Shown: positions 25,696 through 37,390 of the stretch, in pieces | Position numbering within the stretch: position 1 is the stretch's first letter | Layout: each line of letters starts with the position of its first letter | Translations under genes and position numbers: made by a program | Notes under the pieces: model-generated | The model's database searches: none | Told to the model about the DNA's origin: nothing | Seen by the model: only the letters and a program-made list of their open reading frames with translations | Assembly (NCBI GenBank): GCA_002118135.1 | Contig: BDIU01000214.1 | Location: forward strand, 144,638-208,637 | DNA from: Trebouxia sp. TZW2008 | Lineage: Eukaryota; Chlorophyta; Trebouxiophyceae; Trebouxiales; Trebouxiaceae | Reading direction: 5' to 3' | DNA: 64,000 nt

Positions 25696-27675
25696 CTAGA
25701 AGGCTGTAGACTTGAAGTGTTGGTCGTCATGAGTCGTGTACAGATGACCCTCATTTGCTAGATGGTCAATGGCCTGCTTGATTGCTGGTATTGAGTATTT
25801 GCCATTCAACTGAGCTATCACCTGCACATACACTCACATGTGTAGGCCTGTATGTACCTCATGTAGGCGAGCCTTCTGTTCAAGCTTTCGTTATCACAGC
25901 ATATGCAACTCATTTCCGCTGCTCGGTTCCTGTTGGTATGTGCACATTGCAAGCATGGCTATTGACAAATTGTCATGCATCTCACCTCCTCTGTGCCTAT
26001 GCCGCTCTCCCTTGCCTGAGCATCAGGATGGTTGTAAATTAGCCAGCAGTCCCTCTGCACAGGCTCCATGCCATCTGTGATACCATTGCCAGCAGATGCG
26101 GCATTGGCAGGAACAGCAGTGTTGTCTGCCCCATTCATTCTGCTGCCCCCTTGTACCTGTAGGCCGTAGGCATGGCAATCAGAAGCTATGTCCTCAATGC
26201 CCAGCACAGCTTAAACAACTTCAAACCAGTCGAGCTTTCACCACATGAAGTCAATTTGCTTGTGCAACATGCAATTGTCTGAGCAAGGCAGCATGCAGAG
26301 TCAATGCTGCTGCACAAAAGTGTGTGGCAGGCGTCTGCTAAGCCTTGCCATATAAAATAGCAACTGCAACGCAGTCCATGAGATTTGCAACAATGTTGGC
26401 AGGTTGCAGTAGTGCTCACAACAATCAAGACTGTATTGTACACAGCCCCTACATTGAAATTCCTCACAAGAGCATCATGTGAGGGTGGACTGTGTACAAG
26501 GCAGAACTTGTGATGCGATTTGCAGACACAATTGTGGGATGACTTACCATGCCATTTGATTGTGACTGTCCTCGTGTCAAGTGCACATGCTGGAAGACAC
26601 ACTGCAGAAAATGGAATGAGACCTGCAATGCCCAGAAGGTAATCAAAGATTAGCATGTGAAGAGGGACCTGCTTTGTACAAAGCAGCCAATGAGATGATA
26701 AAGCTTGTCTTGCCTCATTGAAGTCAAGGATGACTTTGAGACTGAACACAACCATGCTCTTCTTGTTTTCAAAGCTTCTCAAATGTCCATGGACTCGCAC
26801 ATAAACACCCACTCTCCACTCAGCTCGCTTTTGGGCCATCTGCAGCCAGAAACGCTTTCAAATTGCTGTATGCAGAACACTACATATAGCATCATGCAAG
26901 TCATTGCAGTAAGCTGAACATGCCTGGTATCACAGGACTGCACACAGAAGCCAGAGCACTTGATGCTACAATCTGGCAACAATGGCATGCTAAAGACCAG
27001 CATGCATGCCAATGAATTGTTCACCTGATCTTGATCATCATCTGTGCTGGTCCAGTAAGACAGCTCAATTTTGCCTGTGCCATCATCTATCATAAAAGAC
27101 AAATGTGTTGGTGCTTCATGTGCTGAGATGATTTTCCCAACAAGAGTTATCTGCAGCAGAATTCCCTGAGAGCACTGCAATTTATACGTTCTTCGCAATG
27201 CGTCGACCACAGCATTGCACTCACATTGTGCAGCTCTTCGCCGTCCACTCTATACTGATCATCAGAGGCATTCAGAGTGCCCTGCAGCGAGCACATGTCA
27301 ACTATGCAGCGACTTTAGCAACATGCTTGGTGTTTGCAGGCAAAGTTGGGCACACGCCTCGTAGATCTGCTTAATAGTCAGCGATCTCAAGGTCTGTACG
27401 CTTCCTCTGGCCTTCTACGGGCATCAGAACATAAGGGTCAGTAACGAAACGGATCACTCAGAGAGATCACGGGCAGTATTAAAGCTCACGCACCGCTTGT
27501 GCAGGGGAGGCTCCAGCATCAGCTGCATTTGCCGGACTGCAAGGCGACAAACAAGTCAATAAATCTCGCTCAGCACGAGCGGATGTAGGCAAGCGGGTCT
27601 GACGACGAGGTCTCACCTGGGCATGAACCCGCCTCCGGCAAACTGACTAGCGCCTGCATCGTACCCTCCATACAT
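25696..27675 (-). CDS. RPA2: Replication protein A 32-kDa subunit
   Basis: Middle subunit of the nuclear ssDNA-binding RPA heterotrimer in replication and repair. Exons: 27617-27675, 27494-27536, 27358-27414, 27225-27281, 27025-27150, 26714-26839, 26548-26622, 25986-26156, 25696-25821. In phase, 279 aa. It starts [19 protein letters not shown], the Gly/Ser-rich phospho-region. The OB fold follows ([66 protein letters not shown]). After a linker comes the C-terminal winged helix ([27 protein letters not shown]). Intron 6 has a GC donor (GAG|GCAAGA), and intron 3 probably does too (GAG|GCGTGT). The frame stays open upstream to 27969, so a longer N-terminus cannot be excluded, but the MYGGYD start fits the family. 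Confidence 0.93.
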
Positions 27676-28019
27676 ATTGACGATCACACGAGACGGAGAT
27701 GCGGACGATGTCAGCGCTAGCTGAGCCCGATAGTGCTCAATGCGGTCCGTGCACAGTGCTATGCATGCTGCGCCTTGCTTGGTTTCGTTTGCTAGGGTTC
27801 CAGACCCGGGCAGGCCTGCAGGGTAAGGCCCCTGCACCAATTGCCTCTTAATTGCAGCATCCTCAACTTGAAGTAGTGGGAATGCTGGATTAAATGGATA
27901 TTTCCAGGCGCAGCAGCTGTCGGTGTCACTTTGTTTTGCCATGGCGACGATCACAAGAGCCTCAAGCAAGCTATTCGAGAGCTACTGATGGCTGGCTAGC
28001 AAAGTCTTGCAAGTTCAGT

Positions 28020-28095
28020 TTAGGTGTGATCATGAGTGGTGTGATCATGAGTGGTGTGATCATAATTGGTGCCATCATGAGTGGTGCAACATTTA
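28020..28095. repeat. Minisatellite, about 16-bp unit
   Basis: Four to five units of 'ggtgtgatcatgagt', the last ones diverged (cataattggtgccatcatgagtggtgc in part). No gene function seen. Confidence 0.8.
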
Positions 28096-28481
28096 GTCTC
28101 ATGCCCAAGTGACCTTTGAGTCCCACAGTCAAATGTTTTCAGATTTATGCATACAGGGTATAGTTCATGGCTTGAAATTGCATGCCTGTGATTGCAGTAT
28201 CATTGCTGTCTGCACTTGTGTTGTCGCACCATATCAGTTTCAAGATTGTTGTGACCCCGCAGAACACTATGCCACCGGACCACAGCTGCTATGGCCAGCA
28301 CACACCATACGCAGACTGATCAGCTGAGTGTCAGCAGAGACCAGCACACGCATCCCTCACACAACATGATCAATCAGGCCCAAATTGACTTGTGATGCTT
28401 GACAAACACTAGATGCTGCAGCTCCATCGCTGACATCTGGTCATGAGTGCCCTCAGTCTCCTCATAGACATGCTTGGCAGA

Positions 28482-28570
28482 AATAATAATAATAATAATA
28501 ATAAACATGAGAAGGACATGTTCCAGCATATACTGCTAGGTGTGTGTGGCACAAGTCTTATCTGGCAGAA
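28482..28570 (-). mobile_element. SINE-like dispersed repeat, copy A
   Basis: Minus-strand copy. It reads acttgtgccacacacacc, tagcagtatatgctggaaca, then an (ATT)n tail, which is (AAT)n on the plus strand at 28482-28504. The same core with an AT-rich 3' tail recurs at four other places on the plus strand. Terminal microsatellite tails are typical of SINEs and other non-LTR retroelements. Confidence 0.6.
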
Positions 28571-28663
28571 GCATGTAGGTTTTCTGCTGCTTGCCTTTGC
28601 AGCAGACCGGCCCAATTGCACATGGACACCTGACAAAGCTCTTGACTGATCAAGGTCAGCTGC

Positions 28664-29946
28664 TCATGACTTTTGTGTTGGCACCTCGTCATATGGGATA
28701 AGGTCTTTGCCCTGCTGAAACTGGAAGATCATTTCAGGCCGCCTCTTCAATGTGTCAATGACATCAAGGTCTGGTCCCATGATTTCCTTGGCATGTTGGA
28801 TTGTTTTCTTGAAAGACTCCACATGTAAAATCCCAGGGTTGTCTTCGACTAGCCTGCAATATTGACAGCCATCGCAATGTGTGAATTGAGTCAGACACCT
28901 AGCAAGGCTGTATCTTACTGCGTTGCTTACAGCTTGAGTGATTCTGGCAGCTTCAAATCATCAAGCAGGCGTTAGAGATCGCAAGCGTATTTGTCCATGT
29001 TGATATTGCCAGCAACAACAACAGCTACTACAGCATGTGACTTAAGTCAGACACCTAATCCTTCACAACTCTGCAGAGACAAACACTGCTTATTGTTTGC
29101 GCTTGTCATATCTGCTTCTTTGTCTTCATCCATTGTTGTGAATGAGTAGACAGACCTCAAATGAGCGATGCGCCAGCGTTCCATGAGGCATGGCAAACCT
29201 ACTTGTCGACGTCGACATTGGGCAATATGGCTCGTAGCTCATCAGCTGCAGCAGCAACCTTCTTGATGTCTGCCTTCAGTAGGAGTGACAGATCGTTGGA
29301 GACCATACGGGAAGTGTCAGCCCCAGGGAATATTCCCTTGAGAGCCACAAGCTTCTGTGTCAGCTGTGCAGGATCTGCTGCTAGCTGTGCTAAAGCGCTT
29401 GGACCCATGATAGCCATTTTCACAGGTAGCAAATTTGGCAGCAATTGTTGCAGCATTTCGAGCTTCTCAGTCAATTCCTCCTCTGAGACTCCCAAATTCT
29501 CTGCCGTCACACGCTACACAGCCACACCTGTTGTGGGCCAAGCATGTATTGGTGAGATGCATGCGCAATCTGGTTGGAGCAGATTGAGTTGTGGGGATGC
29601 CAGACACCTTGAGGAGCCGGTGCTTGATGTCGTCATTCCATTCCAAATTGCGCTCAGCAGTTTGCCAGGAGATGCCCCACGGCGGTGTTCTGCCATCTGT
29701 GCCGTGTGACTCGGACATTTCGCTGCTCTGCGTTGAGAACGCTTCTTCTATAGTTGCCTTACGACGGCCATCTGAGCCGATATACTCTTGGGGCCGTGTG
29801 CTTGGGTTTGACCGCTCGCAGAAGCATCGGACATCGCGTCGCAAGGCCCGGACCTTGCTGCAAGGACGCAGCCAGTAACTGTTGTCCAGCGTCAGTGTTT
29901 GTGCATGGATCAAACTGTGAGTAGCGTTCAGCATAGCTGCAGGCAT
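28664..29946 (-). CDS. Predicted plastid-targeted helical-repeat protein, unknown function, possibly interrupted
   Basis: Clear exons: 29608-29946 (113 codons from MPAAMLNATHS, a transit-like leader), 29203-29513 and 28664-28853, with an exon ending at 28931 between the last two. Exon 2 reads GVSEEELTEKLEMLQQLLPN ... KMAIMGPSALAQLA ... LKGIFPGADTSRMVSND ... LRAILPNVDVD. The last exon reads LVEDNPGILHVESFKKTI ... LKRRPEMIFQFQQGKDLIPY. The repeating 'LP(N/G)xDxxxLvxxxPxLL' rhythm recalls mTERF-type or similar alpha-helical repeats, but I do not recognise the family. The third coding stretch (INMDKYACDL ... RLLDDLKLPESLKL) has an in-frame TAA between its halves, and no acceptor joins exon 2 to it in phase. 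Either the model misses an exon, the assembly has an error, or the gene is broken. Confidence 0.55.
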
Positions 29947-30232
29947 TGTGAACAACGAAGCATTCGAACTAACTAGCAGCAGTCTCGGGAGAGAGGAGAA
30001 GAAAGAGCAGAGTGCTGGCGGAAGTCCCGACAACCTGCAGCATTGCAACTGACCTATCGAGGAATATGAAGTGAGGTTTGACCATCACAGTGCAACTCGA
30101 TTTTGAGCCTGCATGCAAAGCAGAAGCAAAATTTGATTGCATGTGGAGATGCTCCTAGCGCATGTGCTGAAGGTAGTGTGCACACGTGCATCGACCGGGT
30201 GCACAACATCCGTGCAGGGACGCACTTGACAT

Positions 30233-32364
30233 TCACCCATTGTCATGCTTACTTTGCAACTCGTGATAACATTGCTGTAGCTTGATCATAAACTGCTTTA
30301 TCTCATGTTTGCTGGTGCCCAGAGCAGCTGCAACTGTCAGATAGTCAGCAGGGTACGCATCATAATGCATGCCGAAATTGACAAACTTGGTTCCTGCAAC
30401 CGTTTGATCTGAGCCTTTGGCTACAACTCTGGTGCCTGATACACACCGCCTAAACAGCATTGAGCCAAGAAAACTCACATGCTTGCCACTTGATGCAGGA
30501 CCCTCAGCAGCGCTTGTCAGCTTCTGCAAGTTTGTGAGAGACACTGCCAGAGAGATTGAATTGCCTGGCGTCTCAAGCACTCGCTCTTGCAGCTGACTAG
30601 CAGTGGCTTTCAGTTCTTGCTGAGTGAAGGCATACAGCTCCTCCCTTTCTTGCAACACTCCCAGCCAGCCTGACTGACCCCAATGGAGCAGAGTAATCAG
30701 CAAATCCAGCAGCGGTGATATGCATGCTCTGCCAGGGTATGTTCTGTTGACAGCCTCTACTAGGGAGGAGTCATTAGGGCCAGCTGCAACAACTGCACCA
30801 CCCACAGGCACCATGAAATTCTTGTCAGTGCTCTGCACCACTGCATCCACACGACCTTTGCGCCAGGCTGATGTTACAAGCTTGCACAAGTCTGCTGACT
30901 GCACTCCGTAAGCATTGTTGATCACATGGCCAATGCCAGTGCTGCTACACAGCTTGGCGACTCCCACAATGTCATCAGCACCTCTTGGCGCAAAGCAGCT
31001 TGTTGTTGTCAGTACACAGACAATGTTGTCTGCGCCAAGCGTGTCCACTTGCGCCTGGATCCGGTCTAAGTTGGTGCAGAGCTGATCGCCAATCAGCACA
31101 TTCTCAATGACAACAGCCTGAAGACCAGCTGCAACAACAGCTTTGAAGCAGGTCTTCTGGTCAATGCGGGGCCACAGCACATATCTGGCTGTTGGAGGTC
31201 GGGCTGCCTTCAAGGCAAGCAGGGTGATGGTGATGGCCATGCCTGTGGCAACTGGCAGCACTGTGACTGCGCTCACATCCAGCATGCCTGCTAGCTGCAG
31301 TGCATGTCTTGCCAGCATGCTGGTCAACTTGACCAGCAATGATGATCCGGCTGCCTGCACACAGGTTGACTGTCACTGCTTGTGATGCCATTGCAATTTA
31401 GCAATCATGTGTGTTGCGTGAGCGATGACGGTCCTGCTGCCTGCACACATGTTGAGTGTCTCTGCTTGCAGTACCGTTGCCATCTAGCAGTCATGCATTG
31501 AGTGCCAGCAATGATGACCTTGCCGCCTGCACATATGTTGACTGTCTCTGCCTTCAATACCTTTGCAACCTAGCAGTCACGCCTTGTGTGCCGGCAACAT
31601 TGCATTGTATATGCAGTACATTTGTGCTTGCCATGCTGGCACAACTGCAGCAGGTATGTTTGTATATGCATACTCTCAGCACTTGTGTGCTGTTGCATGT
31701 GTAATACACCACAGGCAAAGGAGCTTGCTTTGCAAACATAGTAATTTCATAATATGAGGTCATTTGATGCAATGCATCATTCTCATGGCAAGGCCAATCA
31801 TATCAGAAGCGATCACTGCATGCTGACTGCAGTGGTACTTCTGATAAGACGACTTGCTGTAAAGATAAATTTGCTGAAGCGAGTGCGGTCGTGATGCTGA
31901 AGAAACAGTGTGTCCAGGCTGAGGCATGAGTCACCTTTGGTTGCTCAGCTGCTACATCTCCTGATCTGCCCATGCCATGAGCAAGCCTGTAATGGCGCTT
32001 TGCCACCAAGCTGCTTGCTACCCTGGCCTCTCGCTCTCCAACCCCAACGTTGTCAAGGAAGTTGTTGCTATCCATGGAAGCTGCATCCTGTGTACAGAAC
32101 AGTGTTAACTGCAGCAAAGCTGAGAACAGCGATGTACAAGCACAGCCATGAGGGAAAGCTTGGGAAGAGGTGTACATGCTGCTTTGATACGCTTACCTGC
32201 AGTAGCATTTCAATTGTTGCATCGTCCCAGCCATCCATGGGCATTTTGCGCTGTGATAGGAGGCTCTTGACCAGGTTGAGACGTGCACCCAGCGCCTGCT
32301 GCCCTTGCTGGACATAGGTTGCAGACACAAGCCCACTTGCAAGGGCACAGTTGCCTGGATTCAT
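30233..32364 (-). CDS. SEPSECS: O-phosphoseryl-tRNA(Sec) selenium transferase (SepSecS)
   Basis: PLP enzyme that converts phosphoseryl-tRNA(Sec) to selenocysteinyl-tRNA(Sec), the last step of selenocysteine synthesis in eukaryotes and archaea. Exons: 32197-32364, 31935-32087, 30233-31354, all phase 0, 480 aa (human 501). Landmarks: [120 protein letters not shown] (PLP lysine at about residue 285; human Lys284), [18 protein letters not shown], and SLGSMLF-like [17 protein letters not shown]. All active-site motifs are intact. The gene implies that this organism makes selenoproteins. It is divergent from the Sec20 gene (428 bp between starts). Confidence 0.97.
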
Positions 32365-32792
32365 TGTGTCTCGGCTTTTGGTCCTAGTTCATGTCAATCG
32401 TTGGGCTATGCTCAGACACGCTGCTGTCGTGGACCTGCTGAACGCAAGCCGGCATGCATACAACTGCGATCACTGTGGCGTTGAGTACACGTTTGTGTCT
32501 ACATCTGTATTGGAGTACGGGTGTAGCATATTCGCGCAGCGGCTAAGGAAACACCTTGCTAGCATCTGCAGCAGCGCGTCAATGTCAGTCATGTGCAAAG
32601 ACTTCGCAGTAAGGCTTTTTGAGGAGTCAAGTCCTCTTTTGACCAGAAACATGCATTGACTTGCGCCATCGCCATCACCATCGCCAGCCTTTGCGACCAG
32701 TTCAGTGCAAGCCACGAACCTGAAAATGTTGTGCCGGGGTGTATGTTGACACACTATGTAATCGCTCCCGTCACAACGAGCGCAGATCGCAC
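32365..32792. promoter_or_regulatory. Bidirectional promoter, SepSecS / Sec20
   Basis: 428 bp between divergent ATGs. Both promoters must be here. No motif could be assigned with confidence. Confidence 0.5.
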
Positions 32793-35700
32793 ATGGCAGA
32801 CCCACAGCAGAGCGCTCTGGAGGCAAGGCTGGTTGAGCTCAACGCGTCAGCGATCTTCAACATCCAGACACTTCCGACCTTGCAAGACGGCAAGCTCAAG
32901 GATGCCGACACAGCTCTTGAGAGGGAGTTCGCCAGCATGCGTGCAGTCATGCGTGAGCTTCAGTTTCTTGCTGAGGATCAGGAGTAAGTCTGCTGGCCTT
33001 GCCTCTGGCTTGCACACATTCTGGAACATAAGCAGACCCAAAGTTGCAATGCATGCATGTGACTGTAGGGAAGAAGACGAGATGTCTGTGCAAGACAGAT
33101 TGCAGCGCTACCAGCAGCAGTACCAGGACATTCAGGCCAGTTATAGCCAGGCTAAGCTGCAGAAGAGGGTAGATCCCCGAGAAGAGAACAGGAGATTGTT
33201 GCTGTCAGGAGCAGATCCTTCCAAACGGCAACAGGAGCTACAGGTATTGTGCATTGTCAGTGATGATTACAGCAAATTGCCTGCAAAGATGCATTACACA
33301 CCAGCTGCATCATGGCATGTGAGACACTTCTCAAACAACATCAGCTGCACTCAGCCTCACTCCAATCACCAGCTGAGGCATACAATCGCTTGCAATTGAT
33401 GCCACAGGATACCAACAAACAGCATTTGCTGCAATTCAGAATGAAGCAGAACTGGGTGATGCATCTCACCAGCTGTGTCATTGCACATGCTGTGCACCTC
33501 AAATAGCATTGCTGCAATACAGACTGAAGCAGAAGTGGGCGGTGCATTACTTCTGAAACAGCGTCTGCTGCAATGCAGACAGAAGCAGAGCTGGTAGGGG
33601 CAGCGCAGAGTGTCACGGGCAGTTTGCAGCGCTCCAGGCAGGTCATGCTGGAACAGATTGACAACACACAAAGCATCCTGGCGTCCATGGACGCATCCCA
33701 CGAGCAGCTTTCAAAGGTCACCAAGGAGTATCAAGGGCAGTCAGATGTGTTTGGCACCTCAAAGCGGCTGCTTCGTACTCTGAAGAGGCACAGCTCCTGG
33801 GACAAGCTGGTGCTTTATGGTGGCGCTGCGATGTTCCTGCTGGTGTGCTTGTATGTCATCCAGAAGCGCAGTCTCTACTTTGTGCCAACATTTGTCAAGA
33901 CTGGTCTAGGCAAGCTTGTGCCAACATGGTCACGTTCCTCTGCCAAGGACATTGACCATCTGACACACCCCATCAAGGGTAAGCAGCAAACTGATCCTGT
34001 GCATACATTCTGATGGAACATTTGGTCTGCTTGTACATCATTCAGAAGAGCAGTCTGTGCTTTCTCCCCACTTTTGTCAAGACTGGACTAGGCAAGCTCG
34101 TAACAGCAAGATCATGCTCCTCTGCCAAGGACATAGATCACCTGACACGTCCCATCAAAGGTAAGCAGCTCACCGAGTTGTATTCGCAGAATCATTGTGA
34201 TGGAGTTGTTGCTGCATAGCCGCGGTGTCTGCCATGTGATCAGCACAGCTACTACTCAGCGCGGTCTCAACATGTCAAAGATGCTCAGCACAAAGTTTGC
34301 TTCCATAGTTCAGACTGTCATGACTGTGCTGCAATGTACTCCAATGCTTTGCTGGAAAGCAAACCTGTGGAGCAGCCTGGGGTTTTGCTAAGAATAACAA
34401 TGGTAATGACAACAATTAGAGCCTGTCATGACTGACAACTTCAGGTCTGCTTGCTGTTCGACATGAAATTGGAGCAGCACAAACAGTGTAAACACCATTG
34501 CAGAACTATGTTTGATGGTCCAGAGGGCCACGAACAGATGTTTCCAGACGCAAGCCTGCTCGTGAGCCCAGCTGTGATACAACAAGATCAGACAGACTTG
34601 AGCAGACTTGCCTGTTGACCAGCCTTCTTGTGATGCAGCAATAGGGGATGATCCAGGCACAGACGGCCTTCACCAAAAGCCGTCCCAGGAAACTTTTTCA
34701 TGTAATGCTTAATAAACTTTCAAACATTTTCATGCAATGCTTGCCTTGCCTAGTGATAAGCCTTCTTGTGATGCTTGCCAATTGACAAGCCTTGTTGTGA
34801 TGCAGCAAGAGCAGATGATCCCGGCACAGATGGCCTGCGCCAGAAGCCTTCCCAAGAAACTCTGACAAACGCTCAACAAGCACAGCAGCTACTTGAAAGG
34901 CATACCAAGCAGCAGAAGCCTGCAGAACCACCTGACAAGCAGACAAGGCCCCCACCTGCAACAGTGAGTCTTGTACAACCACCTGGCTGTGACACTGTCA
35001 ATGTGGACTTGTGCGAATCAACAGCCACCTATTTTGGGTACTGCAAGCCAGCCAAGCCAGACCGCAGTGTCATGTTCAATTCTCAATGTGTGCTTGCCTG
35101 ATATGCTGTGTCTTCAGACAGCAAGACAGTGAACAGCCTTGTATTGGGCATTGCTTGCCATTGCCTGGGCAACATGTGCAACAAAATGGCAACCAAACAA
35201 GCCTCATTGATGAACTGAGCATGCACATGCAGGCTGCCTCTGGCAATCAAGCATCAGCTGCTGGCAAGGCCGTCGACCAAGTCACAGAGCGTCCCATCCA
35301 GCAGCAGCCCAAAGACAGCACCAAACACAATGCAGCCAGCAAAGAAGCAGAACCTGACAGGAGGTTTGTGACTGACCAGCAGATGAGGGACTCAGGCCAT
35401 GCAGAGGCGTTTGCCAAGATCCTGCAAGACATCCCGGAGTCGATCAAAGCTGGCGGCCCTCAGGGTCCAGATTATACTGGAGCGCTCAACACCAAGTCTG
35501 ATGGTGCGTTTGCCAAAAGTGCTGACACAGGCTTTCAAGCAGTGAATCACCATATGCCCTCACCATCATGATATTTGCAATGTGTCATATCACAATGCGC
35601 AAGTGATTGAAAGAGCGGATCCCAGAAATGCATTGCAAATTGTGCAACATGTCGTACACTGGCACCAGCGCATCAGACAGAATACACAAGTTTTTCAGAG

Positions 35701-37390
35701 TACCCAATACTGAATGGGACAGTATGTTGTGAGCAGGAGACATCAGCTCTGAAGAGGGAGTTCAGCAAGCTGTGGCAGCTGCTGTGGAGCATGCACAGGA
35801 GCAGCAGCAGCATCAAGCGCTGAGCTTGGACGCAGGCCAGGCCTACCCCCAAAACACTGCACAGGTGAGGCATGCATTGCTCTTGCATATTCCCACCAAT
35901 TGCAGATCTTGCAGAGCATGCTGCAGCAATCTGCTATCACTCTGTCACCTAAAGGTGTGAGTTGAAATGGCATCCATGCGTCGCTCTGCTATGTGAAGAT
36001 GGGGCTTCACTGCTTGGCTTGCGTGCTCACAGACCAGCACATGGAATTCTGTACCTGACATCCCAGAAAAGAGCACAAGGGCTTTCAGACCTGACATGAC
36101 AATTGACACCACTTTTTGCCTGATTTGAGATGCATGCAGCACAGTCTTGTTTTTGCGCCGTGTCAAGCCAAGGGATGCTAAGTGGTTGCAAAGCACAAAT
36201 TTACAGTGTTGTCTAGAGTGGCTTGTGCTCACTTGCCAGGATCACGCCAGCTGTCGTGACCTTGCATAACGAGCAACTTGGAATGCTTAGATGAATTCAT
36301 CGAATTGTTGCTGCCAGGAATTTTCTTTGAGCACTCTGGCCGGCTTGCATGCAGATAGGTGTGATTGATGCCGCATTGCCTCAGTTATGTTGTATATGTC
36401 TACTGTGGCTGCTGCAAGCCACAGTGGAGCGAGCTTTCTGTTGTAATTCTGACTGGCATGCAGGTGGGTCTGGGTGATGCGGCACTGCCCCAGCATGCTG
36501 CTCTGCTGAGAGACAGCAATGCAACTGCACCCAGCCATGGGGACCCTTCAGCTGACCTTGCAGAGACAGGCACTCAGACAGATGCGGTAACCTCACAGAC
36601 AGGCACTCAGACAGACGCTGACACTGCTCAAACAGGCACTCAGACAGGGTCATTGAAAGGAGAAGTACCCGACAGCTTGTCCAGCAGTGATGACAGACAC
36701 AGTTTGCAAGACAGTGTCAGCGATGCCATCTCAGGACTGCTGGACACTGCAAGCAGCCTGGACAGATTGCAGTCTGATGACAGCAACAAGGGTGAGGTGA
36801 ATGTGGAGCAACCGCTGCAAGCTGAGCGTCAACAGACAGAACCCATTGCACCTGGCAGCAGCAATGCTATAGACAGTGATGAGCCTGCTGTGAGTCAGTC
36901 AGGTGTAAATATCAGTGATGGCCAAACTGACTTGCAAACAGCAGACCACAGGACAGCCGGTAGCTCAGACGCAGACACAGTGTTTCAGACAGAAGCTCAG
37001 GATGTGGGCTCAGCAGCTCAAGGTGAGCAGGCTCACTCAGTGCCTCAAGAAGCGGCATGGGACAGCAGCCATAGTGATGCAGGCACACAGTATCAGACAG
37101 ACTCACAGGATCTGTCCGCAGTGTCTGACTTTGCACCCAGGCAGTCCGTTGCTCAACAGTCAGGGGCTGCAAGTGATGATGAAGCAGATTCGCAAGAAGG
37201 TGTTGCCAAACGCCCTGTCACGCAGCAACAGATGGACGAGACAGGCTATGGAGATGCCTTCGCTGCCATCTTAGCAAGCATTCCTGACCATGTAAGGGAT
37301 AAGTCTGTGGAGCAACAGACTGATGAGCCTCAGGAGGACAGTAAAAAGGATGTTGACAGTCAAGACTTGCTTGAACATTCAGAGCTCTAG
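32793..37390 (+). CDS. SEC20-like: Sec20/BNIP1-family SNARE with giant C-terminal extension
   Basis: Qb-type SNARE of Golgi-to-ER retrograde fusion. Exons: 32793-32983, 33069-33243, 33579-33978, 34806-34963, 35122-35503, 35737-35864, 36464-37390. All in phase, 786 aa; usual Sec20 proteins have 230-380. Residues 1-122 are helical (QDRLQRYQQQYQDIQASYSQ). The SNARE motif and anchor lie in exon 3 (QRSRQVMLEQIDNTQSILAS ... KVTKEYQGQ ... LVLYGGAAMFLLVCLYVI, about residues 199-217). Everything after should be lumenal: about 570 residues rich in Gln, Asp, Ser and Thr, with three TGTQTD repeats and two copies of a 26-residue motif (VTDQQMRDSGHAEAFAKI near 391, VTQQQMDETGYGDAFAAI near 730). Reading into intron 3 gives an early stop at 34013, hence a short 262-aa form. 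Three junction duplications lie in its introns. Confidence 0.8.
33427..33615 (+). repeat. Triplicated acceptor and exon start, Sec20 intron 2
   Basis: 'tgctgcaattcag' + 'aatgaagcagaactggg' (AG at 33439), 'tgctgcaatacag' + 'actgaagcagaagtggg' (AG at 33522) and 'tgctgcaatgcag' + 'acagaagcagagctggt' (AG at 33578, the real acceptor). Each copy includes polypyrimidine-side sequence, AG and about 20 bases of coding sequence. Confidence 0.85.
33836..34170 (+). repeat. Duplicated exon 3 end with donor, Sec20
   Basis: The stretch 33840-33990 (second half of the membrane anchor through the donor IKG|gtaagcag) is repeated at about 34018-34175, including a second IKG|gtaagcag. The copy still reads as protein (LVCLYIIQK ... 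TGLGKLV ... SSAKDIDHLTRPIKG), but its link to the first copy contains a stop. Divergence is moderate (roughly one base in eight by eye). Confidence 0.85.
34618..34865 (+). repeat. Duplicated acceptor and exon 4 start, Sec20
   Basis: 'ccttcttgtgatgcag' + 'caataggggatgatcc' + 'aggcacagacggcctt' at 34620-34692 repeats the real junction 'ccttgttgtgatgcag' + 'caagagcagatgatcc' + 'cggcacagatggcctg' at 34788-34861. If the upstream acceptor were used, the frame would stay open for only about 25 codons. Confidence 0.85.

Larger units (their letters stand above)
27676..28663. other. Intergenic region with minisatellite and SINE-like copy
   Basis: Nearly 1 kb between the RPA2 start and the next minus-strand gene. 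It includes a minus-strand open frame continuous with RPA2 (27676-27969), the minisatellite at 28020-28095 and a SINE-like repeat at 28482-28570. Confidence 0.6.

Noticed and set aside
27676..27969. N-terminal extension of RPA2 (frame open for 98 more codons)
   Set aside because: RPA2 proteins begin near MYGGYD/Gly-Ser-rich; the upstream sequence lacks family likeness. Kept as a note, not as coding.
29161..29709. Plus-strand ORF of 182 codons
   Set aside because: It is the antisense shadow of exons 1-2 of the plastid-targeted protein gene, which has better protein character.
34013..34219. Separate gene starting in the Sec20 exon 3 copy
   Set aside because: It is a diverged duplicate of the membrane-anchor end of exon 3 and its donor, without its own SNARE motif or promoter evidence.
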